Shown here piece by piece: positions 32,637 through 39,819 of a DNA stretch of 40,826 nt. The stretch is from Acidobacteriota bacterium. GTDB taxonomy: Bacteria; Acidobacteriota; Thermoanaerobaculia; Multivoradales; JAHEKO01. The translations under genes and the position numbers were made by a program. The notes under the pieces were generated by a model. It was not told the origin of the DNA, did not search any database, and saw nothing but the letters and a program-made list of their open reading frames with translations. The DNA is taken from NCBI GenBank assembly GCA_022561975.1, contig JADFQD010000015.1:1-40826 (forward strand), given 5' to 3'. Position 1 is the first letter of the stretch, and each line of letters starts with the position of its first letter.

Positions 32637-34349
32637 ATGCCAATGTCCAACAGTTTCTATCGCGGCCGCTCTGCTGACGGACGCTTCGAGCTCGAGGTGC
32701 CCTACCGAGGCGCCGAGCTGATCGAGCAGCCGATGTACAACAAGAGTTCGGCTTTCACGCTCGAGGAGCGCAGGACCTTCGGCCTGGAGGGGCTGTTGCC
32801 CGACCAGGTGAGCACGATCGAACTACAGGCGCGCCGCGTGTACGGCAACATCGTGCGCAAGATCGAGCCAATCGAGCAGTACATTGGACTTGCGGCCCTT
32901 CAGGACCGCAACGAACACCTTTTCTATCGAGTGCTCCTCGACAACCTGGAGGAGTTTCTGCCCATCGTTTACACGCCCACCGTTGGTCAGGCGGCACGAG
33001 AATTCAGCCACATTTTTCGCCGAGCTCGGGGCGTCTGGATCACTCCAGGGCATCGAGGCCGGGTAAGGGGGGTCCTGGCCAATCATCCCTTCTCGGGTGT
33101 TCGCTTGATTGTGGTCACCGACAACCAGGCGATTCTGGGCATCGGAGATCAGGGTGCCGGAGGCATGGTGATTCCTGTGGGCAAGCTTGCGATCTACAGT
33201 GCTGCCGCCGGAATTCACCCAGCTTCAACCTTGCCCATTTCGCTCGACGTCGGTACCGACAACGAGGAGCTGCTGAACGATGATCTGTATTTGGGGTGGC
33301 GTAGGCCGCGGTTGCGTGGCGAGGAGTACTTCGATCTGATCGAGGAGTTCGTCCAAGCGGTCGCCGAGCTCTTCCCTGAGGCGTTGGTTCAATGGGAGGA
33401 CTTTCGCAACGAGAACGCGCACGAGTTGCTCTCCAGGTATCGCGGTCGGCTGCTTTCCTTCAATGACGACATCCAAGGTACAGGGGCGACGGCGCTCGCT
33501 GGAATCCTGGCCGCCGGCCGAGTGACCGGAACACGTTTTATCGATCAGCGGATCCTGATCGTGGGTGCCGGTGCCGCCGGCGGCGGTATTGCCTGTCAGC
33601 TTCGCGCGACGCTCGAAGCCGAGGGCCTGTCGGGAGATGACCTGGTCCGGTCGCTGGCGGTGTTGGATTCGCACGGTCCCCTGGTCGAGAGCCGTGAGGA
33701 TCTCAACGGGTGCAAGCCGGCGCTGGCGTGGCCGGATGAGCTGGCCTCTGAAGCCGGTCTCTCGGCTGGCAAGAGCCTGGTGGACTTGACAGCTGCGTAC
33801 CGGCCGACGATTCTCATCGGAACCTCAGGTCAGGCCGGGCTGTTCACCGAGGAAGTGATCCGGACCATGGCCGAGCATGTCGAACGGCCCTTGGTTTTTC
33901 CGTTCTCGAACCCCAATCGGCTTGCGGAGGCCAAACCCGCCGACCTGGTTCGATGGACCGACGGCAGGGCCTTGATCGCTACCGGCAGCCCTTTCGATCC
34001 GGTCCCTCACGGCGGTCACGAGCATCGCATCGGCCAGGGCAACAACGCCTTCATCTTCCCTGGCATCGGGCTCGGAGCTCTGGTGGCCGAGGCCGGGGAA
34101 GTAACCGACTCCATGTTCACGGCTGCGGCCCGGGCCCTGGCCGACAGCGTGTCGGACGACGAATTGGCCGCGTTCTCGATCTATCCTGCCGTGTCTCGGT
34201 TACGCGAGGTTACCCGGGCCGTCGCCATCGCCGTGGTCGCCCAGGCGAGCGCCGACGGAACCGGCAGAGCCTTCGAGAGCATGGACATCGCCGCCGCGGT
34301 GGACGACTACATGTGGGAGCCCGAGTACCCGGTCCTGGTTCCGGTGTAG
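32637..34349 (+). CDS. maeA: NAD-dependent malic enzyme
   Basis: This 570-residue enzyme converts malate and NAD to pyruvate, CO2 and NADH. Family blocks are 'LPIVYTPTVGQAAREF' (catalytic Tyr), 'GMVIPVGKLAIYSAAAGIHP' (catalytic Lys), 'WEDFRNENAHELL' and 'FNDDIQGTGATALAG' (metal-binding Glu and Asp), 'ILIVGAGAAGGGIACQL' (nucleotide loop) and 'FPFSNPNRLAEAKPAD'. The size is that of the large bacterial/eukaryotic-type NAD enzyme, not the short NADP MaeB form without its phosphotransacetylase half. The ATG at 32637 is used; another at 32643 is possible, and neither has a clear Shine-Dalgarno sequence. Its TAG stop is the first triplet of a REP-A element. Confidence 0.93.
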   Translation: MPMSNSFYRGRSADGRFELEVPYRGAELIEQPMYNKSSAFTLEERRTFGLEGLLPDQVSTIELQARRVYGNIVRKIEPIEQYIGLAALQDRNEHLFYRVLLDNLEEFLPIVYTPTVGQAAREFSHIFRRARGVWITPGHRGRVRGVLANHPFSGVRLIVVTDNQAILGIGDQGAGGMVIPVGKLAIYSAAAGIHPASTLPISLDVGTDNEELLNDDLYLGWRRPRLRGEEYFDLIEEFVQAVAELFPEALVQWEDFRNENAHELLSRYRGRLLSFNDDIQGTGATALAGILAAGRVTGTRFIDQRILIVGAGAAGGGIACQLRATLEAEGLSGDDLVRSLAVLDSHGPLVESREDLNGCKPALAWPDELASEAGLSAGKSLVDLTAAYRPTILIGTSGQAGLFTEEVIRTMAEHVERPLVFPFSNPNRLAEAKPADLVRWTDGRALIATGSPFDPVPHGGHEHRIGQGNNAFIFPGIGLGALVAEAGEVTDSMFTAAARALADSVSDDELAAFSIYPAVSRLREVTRAVAIAVVAQASADGTGRAFESMDIAAAVDDYMWEPEYPVLVPV

Positions 34350-34514
34350 ACGGTCGACACGGAGTTCGACCGCTACAGGTACTCTTCTCGATTCTAGCGG
34401 CCGTTCTCCTTGTCGACGGCCCATGCCCCGTCCTCGATTGTGGTGGTCGGCCCCCGTGTCGACGGCCGAGGCACTGTTCTCGATTGTAGCGGTCGAGCTC
34501 CGTCTCGACCGTAT
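34345..34514. repeat. REP-A array of four units, three with a 46-base period
   Basis: The first unit (34347-34378) is TAGACGGTCGAC...TTCGACCGCTACA. Three more follow: the word CTCGATT lies at 34387, 34433 and 34479, exactly 46 bases apart, each followed by a palindrome of type TAGCGGTCGA...TCGACCG. The array fills the gap between the malic-enzyme and radical SAM genes and touches both stop codons. Confidence 0.85.
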
Positions 34515-34516
34515 GT

Positions 34517-36379
34517 CTACGCCGTCGCTCGTCGAAACCGCTCGAGATAGCGTTTGATGACGCGCCCGAGGTAGCCGTCTTCGGTGGTGATCCGGAGCAG
34601 CCGGATCGTCACCCACTTGGCCGGCTTGAACAGGTACTTGCCGGGCAGGCCCCAGAGGCGCCGGTCGAGCCAGTACCACTTGCTCCAGAAGCGCATGAAG
34701 AAAACCTGGGACTTGGGCAAGCGCTTCGCGGCCTCGGCCTTTCGCACCAGCGGACAGGCCTGAGAGTCGAGGCAGTAGTAGTGGAAGCGGCCGGCCGCGA
34801 GTTCGCGGCGGAGGTCTTGAAACAACTGCGAGTTCCAGGCTTCGCGGTACTCGTCCATCTGGCCGACGCGGGCCGAACCGTAGCAGCACGGCAGGACGCC
34901 ACGCCGCAAGATGTAGAGGCTCTTCCAGGGCTCGGTGCACATCGGTACCTGGTCTTCACCAAGTGGTGGCAGCTCGGGTTTGGCCTCGGCGACTTCCATC
35001 GCCGTCATTGCGATCGGGTTGCCGGAAACTTCCGCGACCGGCTCCCGGGTGGTGACGATCGACTCCGGCTTCCCGTTCGATCCCGGCTCGACCGAGTCGT
35101 TTGCGGACTCGTCGGCGGCAAACTCATGGGCGAACGCCTCGGCTTCGCCGCTGCCGAAGTCCATCTGATCCGAAATCTCGACGCCGTGCTTGCGGGCCAG
35201 ATGCGCCGCGAGCGCGCTGGTTCGGGCCAGCTGGTCGAAGGGCAGCAGCTCTTTGCGATAGCTGAAGTGGTAACCGCCGCGCTCCCAATCGAGATTGGTG
35301 ATCTCGCTGTAGTTCAAGGGGCGAAGAATCATCCGGTCTACATCGAGGTCTGCACACAACTTGACGAAGATTTCGAGCTCGTGCACGTTGACCTGCATCG
35401 GCATGAACACCAGGTTGATTCTGGGCAGTTGTCCCGAACCACCCTTGGCCTGGATGAGCCGGCGCAGGTTGACCAAGATGTCGTCGAAGCGATCGTTGCG
35501 CAGCTTGGCGTAGGTTTCGGGCGTGCCGGCGTCGAGCGATATGTAGAGGTCGATATTGCGGCCCAGGAGCTTGTCAATGTTTCTGTCGGTCAGGATCTGG
35601 CCGTTGGTGGTGATCTCCAGGAACTTGCCGCGATCGCTGAAGATATCCATCAACTCGTCGAAGTTCTTCATCATGAACGGCTCGCCAATCGAGCAGTTGA
35701 TGAGGTCTTTGGAGTTGTCGAAGAAGTCGCCCCACTCCTCGAGCAGCTTGCTGTCGAAGGGTGCATCGACGTAGTCGCCTTCTTGCGCTTTGGAGAAGTC
35801 CCACTCGCAGTAGACGCAGGCGGGTTTGACGTTGCACACACCGTACATGTCGATACCGAGAGCCGGCGCGGTCGAGTGCAGGAAGTGCTTGCCGTCGAGC
35901 ATCTCCCGCCGGTTGAGCACGGTGTTGGCGTGCTGCTGGGCTACGTGACGATGGCGTTCTGCATCCTGGTGCAGGCGCGGCATCCGGTAGCGCACCGAGA
36001 GCGTCCGAGGATCGCTGGGATAGTACTCGCGCGGATAGAGCTTGTTGGTCTCGAGTTCGACGCCCTCGCTCTCGGGCGCAACCGGCAGAGAGATTCGGTT
36101 CCAGCCGCGCACCAGCTTCAACTCGTGTGCGCTGCCGGCGATCTTCACGGTCAGCTCTTGCGAGAGATCGTAGAATTCGCAAAAAACTTCGAATTCGAAA
36201 AAGCGAGAACTCGAGTCGGGCTCGAAGTCGATCGAACCGCGCGCCGTCATCCAGGTGAAGGCGTCGAGGCCGACACCTTCTTGGTCATGGAATCCGGAGC
36301 CGAAGGTAACCGGCCGGGTGGTCTGAATGAAGTACGGGAGTTCTCTCGTGTGCGTGTTCTGTTGGACTACTCGGAGCAT
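34517..36379 (-). CDS. radical SAM/SPASM protein with N-terminal beta domain
   Basis: The ATG at 36379 ('MLRVVQQNTHTRELPYFIQT') gives 620 residues; the longer open frame runs antisense through other sequence. Residues ~20-135 form a beta domain ('FHDQEGVGLDAFTWMTARGS', 'LKLVRGWNRISLPV') like those in surface-polysaccharide enzymes. A radical SAM barrel follows with C182-x5-C188-x2-C191 in 'YGVCNVKPACVYCEWDF', rather than the usual CX3CX2C, then 'NCSIGEPFMMKNFDELM' and 'LEITTNGQIL'. The C-terminal SPASM-like cluster domain has 'VPMCTEPWKSLYI', 'VLPCCYGSA' and 'YYCLDSQACPL'. A negatively charged insert lies at about 435-480. It probably modifies a peptide, cofactor or surface sugar; the substrate is unknown. 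REP elements flank both ends. Confidence 0.85.
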   Translation of the reverse strand: MLRVVQQNTHTRELPYFIQTTRPVTFGSGFHDQEGVGLDAFTWMTARGSIDFEPDSSSRFFEFEVFCEFYDLSQELTVKIAGSAHELKLVRGWNRISLPVAPESEGVELETNKLYPREYYPSDPRTLSVRYRMPRLHQDAERHRHVAQQHANTVLNRREMLDGKHFLHSTAPALGIDMYGVCNVKPACVYCEWDFSKAQEGDYVDAPFDSKLLEEWGDFFDNSKDLINCSIGEPFMMKNFDELMDIFSDRGKFLEITTNGQILTDRNIDKLLGRNIDLYISLDAGTPETYAKLRNDRFDDILVNLRRLIQAKGGSGQLPRINLVFMPMQVNVHELEIFVKLCADLDVDRMILRPLNYSEITNLDWERGGYHFSYRKELLPFDQLARTSALAAHLARKHGVEISDQMDFGSGEAEAFAHEFAADESANDSVEPGSNGKPESIVTTREPVAEVSGNPIAMTAMEVAEAKPELPPLGEDQVPMCTEPWKSLYILRRGVLPCCYGSARVGQMDEYREAWNSQLFQDLRRELAAGRFHYYCLDSQACPLVRKAEAAKRLPKSQVFFMRFWSKWYWLDRRLWGLPGKYLFKPAKWVTIRLLRITTEDGYLGRVIKRYLERFRRATA

Positions 36380-36461
36380 GGCTGGTCTCAGTGTTGAGAG
36401 GGTTGCGCAGCTGGAACTGCCGATGATATCAGAGGATGGCGGGGCGGACGCGCTTCGGGCC

Positions 36462-36499
36462 TCGGGGACACCTTTCCCAGGTGTCCCCTCCCGACCGCG
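36462..36499. repeat. REP-B palindrome
   Basis: GGGGACACC (36464-36472) and GGTGTCCCC (36480-36488) form a perfect 9-base hairpin, followed by TCCCGACCG. It lies in the 137-base gap between the AhpD-like gene and the radical SAM gene. The same tail follows the copy at 39636. Confidence 0.8.
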
Positions 36500-36516
36500 A
36501 ATCGCTGGGATCCTCG

Positions 36517-37119
36517 CTAGCCGTGTTTGCCTTGGTCCCAGCCCCGTGGCGCGAGCGCGCGGTCGGCGAGTTCCTTGGGCGCCGATTCGAGGGTTGTCGC
36601 CATCGAGTCGTTCCAGCGGTTGAGGAAGCCATACAGGCTCACCGCCGCGAGAATGCGCACGATTTGCTCCTCGGTCCAATGCGCCTTCAAGTTGGCCATG
36701 ATCTCGTCGTTTACGGCGTTGGGCACGGCGCCGGCGGCGGCGGCGAAATCGAGCGCGGCGCGCTCGGCCTCGGAGTAGAGCGGTGAGGTCTTGTAGTCCC
36801 AGATCGCGTCGACTTTCTCCTCGCTCACGCCGTGAATCTGTGCGGCCACCAGCGAGTGGGCTTGGCAATAGCGGCATCCGGCGGCGCGGCTCGAAAGATG
36901 GGCCGCCAGGCGCAGAAAGCCGAGGTCCACGAGACCACGACAATCGCCGTCGGCGCTCATGATCGAGCGGGTCAAGGTGCCGAAGCCCTCGACGATCTCG
37001 GGGCAGCGCTGCATGGTGAGCAGACTGTTGGGCACGAAGCCGAGAATGCGCTCGAAGGTCTGGAAGTCATCGACCAGGCGGGGATGGGTGTCGGTGGCGA
37101 GGGGTTTTAGATGGGCCAT
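36517..37119 (-). CDS. peroxidase-related AhpD/CMD family protein, 200 aa
   Basis: This helical protein of the alkylhydroperoxidase D-like class has 'AAGCRYCQAHSLVAA' with the redox pair C82/C85 and H88. Further helices ('EAERAALDFAAAAGAVPNAV', 'QIVRILAAVSLYGFLNRWND') match the 'uncharacterised peroxidase-related enzyme' branch, about 190-200 residues long. AAGGAG lies at good spacing before the ATG at 37119. It probably reduces peroxides or takes part in thiol redox exchange in the cytoplasm. It lies between the glutamine amidotransferase gene (40 bases upstream) and the radical SAM gene, so the three may be one transcription unit. It is only distantly like the small AhpD-type protein at 20996. 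Confidence 0.87.
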   Translation of the reverse strand: MAHLKPLATDTHPRLVDDFQTFERILGFVPNSLLTMQRCPEIVEGFGTLTRSIMSADGDCRGLVDLGFLRLAAHLSSRAAGCRYCQAHSLVAAQIHGVSEEKVDAIWDYKTSPLYSEAERAALDFAAAAGAVPNAVNDEIMANLKAHWTEEQIVRILAAVSLYGFLNRWNDSMATTLESAPKELADRALAPRGWDQGKHG

Positions 37120-37159
37120 GGTGATCGCTCCTTGATTGGAATCGGGGGACTCGATCCGG

Positions 37160-37897
37160 TCAGCCGAAGACCAGCTCGACGAATCGTTTCAGCAGCTCTC
37201 CGGTTTCGGGGCTGTTGCGGTAGTTCTCGAGGGTCCTTTTCCGTTCTTCCTCGGTCAAGTGCTCGGCATAGCCTTCGAGGTAGCGCAGATACCGGCTCTT
37301 GTTGGTATGGCTGTCCAGCTCGGGATGAAACTGGGTTGCCCAGATCGGTTTGTTCGGAACCCGAAAGGCCTGGAACCGGCAGAGCTTGCTGGTGGCGAGG
37401 TTTTCGAACCCCGGCGGCAATTCGTCGGCCCGGTCCTTGTGCCCGAGTTGGGCGTTGAAGGTGGGCGGGAGTGTGCCGAGGAGCGGGTCGCTACGACCGG
37501 CTGCGGTCAGAGTCAGCTCGAGGGTGCCCAGCTCGGTGTGCGCGGGATCGTGGACGATTCGGCCGCCGAGAGCCAGGATCAAGAGTTGGAAGCCGAAGCA
37601 CGAGGCGAAGGTCGGGTAGGCGCGATCGGCTACTTCTTCGAAGAATCGCGTCAGTTCGTCAAAGGCGGGCAGGTGGCCCTTGGAAACGTAGTAGTCGCCG
37701 CTTCCCCCGACCAGCAAGCCGTCGCAGGCCGCGACCGCAGCGTGGGTCGGCGGGCCGTCGAGAAGGTTGTGAAGCAGAATCTGTTCGACATCGAGACCGG
37801 CCTTGTCGGCGAACGAAGACCGCTCTTCCTCGATCACCGGATCGTCAGAATCGCGAATCTGGAGTAGCAGCAAACGCAGCCGGGCGTTGGCGGACAT
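37160..37897 (-). CDS. class I glutamine amidotransferase-domain protein
   Basis: The 245-residue stand-alone GATase-1 domain has 'LLVGGSGDYYVSKGHLP' (oxyanion-strand region), the nucleophile Cys100 in 'TFASCFGFQLLILALGG' and His191 in 'IWATQFHPELD', followed by a Glu. These are the residues expected for a working glutamine-hydrolysing triad. The family includes GMP-synthase-like and GuaA-like stand-alone proteins that also act on gamma-glutamyl compounds. No synthase domain is attached. The C-terminal 40 residues are helical. The ATG at 37897 is the only sensible start. It probably leads the small operon GATase, AhpD-like and radical SAM. The true substrate is unknown. Confidence 0.85.
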   Translation of the reverse strand: MSANARLRLLLLQIRDSDDPVIEEERSSFADKAGLDVEQILLHNLLDGPPTHAAVAACDGLLVGGSGDYYVSKGHLPAFDELTRFFEEVADRAYPTFASCFGFQLLILALGGRIVHDPAHTELGTLELTLTAAGRSDPLLGTLPPTFNAQLGHKDRADELPPGFENLATSKLCRFQAFRVPNKPIWATQFHPELDSHTNKSRYLRYLEGYAEHLTEEERKRTLENYRNSPETGELLKRFVELVFG

Positions 37898-37960
37898 TGT
37901 CGGAGTCTAGCGCCCCGCCCTTGCCATTTCGCCTGTCCCGAGTCCCCGAGAGAGCAACCC

Positions 37961-38078
37961 CTGTAGCGGTCGACCTCCGTGTCGACCGAATTCCTGTGCA
38001 GAGTCGGTCGGTCGAGACGGGGCTCGACCGCTACAATCGACTGTTCGCATTCGGTCGAGACAGGGCTCGACCGCTAGA
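37961..38078. repeat. REP-A cluster, three units in both orientations
   Basis: Units lie at 37962-37988 (TGTAGCGGTCGACCTCCG...), 38009-38034 (CGGTCGAGACGGGGCTCGAC..., inverted) and 38052-38076 (again inverted). Together they can fold into one long hairpin or several short ones. They fill the gap between the amidotransferase and amidohydrolase genes. Confidence 0.85.
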
Positions 38079-38087
38079 CGGAGGGCG

Positions 38088-39557
38088 TTAGTGGCTCGAG
38101 CCGTCGGTGATCCGGCGGCGTATCGCCGTGGCTTCCTCGAGCACGGTATCTGCATCCAGGGTCAGGACGCGGCCGTTCTCGACCACGAGTCGACCCTCGA
38201 CGATCACGTGACGGACGTCGGAAGCCTTGGTCGCGTAGGCCAGCAGCGAGTAGGGGTTGAGGGCGGCCGGTTGCGGTTGCTGATGAAAACCGTCGGCCGA
38301 GACCACGATGAGGTCCGCGCGCTTACCCACCTCGAGCGAACCGATGTCGGCGGCCATGCCGATCGCGCGCGCGCCTTCGATCGTCGCCATCGCGATCGCC
38401 TGGCGCGCGTCGAGCACCGTCGGGTCGCCGGTCGTGACCTTGGCGAGCTTGGCCGCGGTGTCGATCTCTTCCCAGAGGTTGAGGTCATTGTTCGAAGCCG
38501 CCCCGTCGGTGCCCAGACCGACGGCGACACCGGCCTCGATCATGGCCGCTACCGGCGCGACGCCGGCCGCGATCTTCATGTTGGACTGCGGGCAGTGGGC
38601 AACGCCGACATCTCGGTGGGCGAGAAGTTCGATCTCGCTCGGGCTCGGAAAGACCATGTGGGCTGCGAGCACTCGCTGGTCGAGAATGCCGAGACTCTCG
38701 AGATAGTCGACGGACGTCATTCCCGTCGCCTGGGTCACGCGTTCGATCTCGCCCCGGTCCTCGGCCAGGTGGATCAGGAGCGGCACGTCGAGCGCGGTGG
38801 CGATCGCGTGGGCTTCCACCAGGTGTTCGGCCGACACCGTGTAGGAAGAATGAGGACCGAGCGCGGCTGTGATGGTGGAATGGCCGCGCCACTTCTCGAT
38901 GAAGGCGCGGGCGTAGGCGATGGCTTCCTCCCAGGTCTCGTTGTCAGGCGCCGGAAAGTCGATCAGGGTCGAGCCCAGCACCGCGCGCATGCCGCAGGCT
39001 TCGACCTCCTCCGCGATCGCGTCTTCAAAGTAGTAGCCGTCGACAAAGGTGGTGATGCCGCCGCGAAGCATTTCCAGACAGGCGAGCCGGGTGCCGACGC
39101 GCACGAACTCTTCGTCCACGTGCTCGGCCTCGGCCGGGAAGATGTGGTTCTCCAGCCAATCCATGAGTTCGAGATCGTCGGCCAGGCCACGGAACAGGAC
39201 CATCGGAACGTGGGTGTGGGCGTTGATGAGTCCGGGCATGATCACGCCGCCATCGGCGGAAACTTGGTAGGCCTCGGCATGAGCCGGCTGCAACTCGGCT
39301 CGGGGCCCGACCGCCGTGATCCGGCCGTCTTCGATCGCCACCGCCCCGTCGGGAATCACCGTGCCCTCGTCGTCCATCGTGACCACCGTGCCGCCGGTGA
39401 CCAGGAGATGCGTCGCCGACTCGGACTCGGTCTGCGCGCGCCCGGCCCAGTCCGGAGCCGTTTGGCAGGCGAGCGCGAGACAGCCCGCCAGAGCGCACGG
39501 CGAGATGCGCCGGAGACCTGTCGAGAGAATGTCGGAAATCATGGTGCGGAAGATCAT
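38088..39557 (-). CDS. exported Zn-dependent amidohydrolase (SAH/MTA deaminase-like)
   Basis: The protein is about 489 residues. An N-terminal export signal ('TGLRRISPCALAGCLALAC') resembles a lipoprotein signal with a weak lipobox. The catalytic domain has 'MPGLINAHTHVPMVLFRGLA' (HxH metal ligands), 'LLIHLAEDRGEIERV' (third His), 'GVAHCPQSNMKIAAG' and 'GLGTDGAASNNDL' (Asp). This set is typical of the S-adenosylhomocysteine/methylthioadenosine deaminase and chlorohydrolase group. The export signal is unusual for a nucleoside enzyme, so another substrate outside the cytoplasm is possible. The ATG at 39557 is chosen; one at 39542 is equally possible. The frame's extension to 39644 lacks support. 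REP-A elements follow the stop. Confidence 0.87.
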   Translation of the reverse strand: MIFRTMISDILSTGLRRISPCALAGCLALACQTAPDWAGRAQTESESATHLLVTGGTVVTMDDEGTVIPDGAVAIEDGRITAVGPRAELQPAHAEAYQVSADGGVIMPGLINAHTHVPMVLFRGLADDLELMDWLENHIFPAEAEHVDEEFVRVGTRLACLEMLRGGITTFVDGYYFEDAIAEEVEACGMRAVLGSTLIDFPAPDNETWEEAIAYARAFIEKWRGHSTITAALGPHSSYTVSAEHLVEAHAIATALDVPLLIHLAEDRGEIERVTQATGMTSVDYLESLGILDQRVLAAHMVFPSPSEIELLAHRDVGVAHCPQSNMKIAAGVAPVAAMIEAGVAVGLGTDGAASNNDLNLWEEIDTAAKLAKVTTGDPTVLDARQAIAMATIEGARAIGMAADIGSLEVGKRADLIVVSADGFHQQPQPAALNPYSLLAYATKASDVRHVIVEGRLVVENGRVLTLDADTVLEEATAIRRRITDGSSH

Positions 39558-39635
39558 TTCACAGAGCCGAGACGACACGACGGCAAGAACGCCGGATCCG
39601 GAGCCGGATCCGCGCCCGCATCGGGCATCGGGCAT

Positions 39636-39672
39636 CGGGGACACGATTCATTCGTGTCCCCTCCCGACCGGT
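39636..39672. repeat. REP-B palindrome with a CATCGGG tandem repeat in front
   Basis: GGGGACACGA (39637-39646), loop TTCAT and TCGTGTCCCC (39652-39661), then TCCCGACCG. Before it, GGGCATC is repeated (about 39622-39638). Confidence 0.85.
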
Positions 39673-39711
39673 TCTCTTCGAGGGTTACCTAACACGGCCC
39701 GCCCTCGGGTT

Positions 39712-39731
39712 CGATTGTCGGTATACAATCG
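39712..39731 (+). promoter_or_regulatory. dyad with embedded -10 box upstream of the surface-protein gene
   Basis: CGATTG (39712-39717) and CAATCG (39726-39731) form an inverted repeat around TATACAAT, which contains a TACAAT -10 box (39723-39728). A regulator or the polymerase could bind here. The leader to the ATG at 39820 would be about 85 bases. Confidence 0.35.
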
Positions 39732-39819
39732 CTTTGAATCGCAGGCTGATGGCACTGGAGTGAAGAGCCAAGTCCCCTTCCTCCGAGGGGCGTCCCCGAA
39801 GATCGAAAAGGAGTCGCAA

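Noticed and set aside
34781-36397. Plus-strand open frame of 538 codons
   Set aside because: It is antisense to the radical SAM gene, whose cysteine motifs and domain order are clear.
38091-39692. Plus-strand open frame of 533 codons
   Set aside because: It is the antisense shadow of the amidohydrolase, whose metal motifs are intact.
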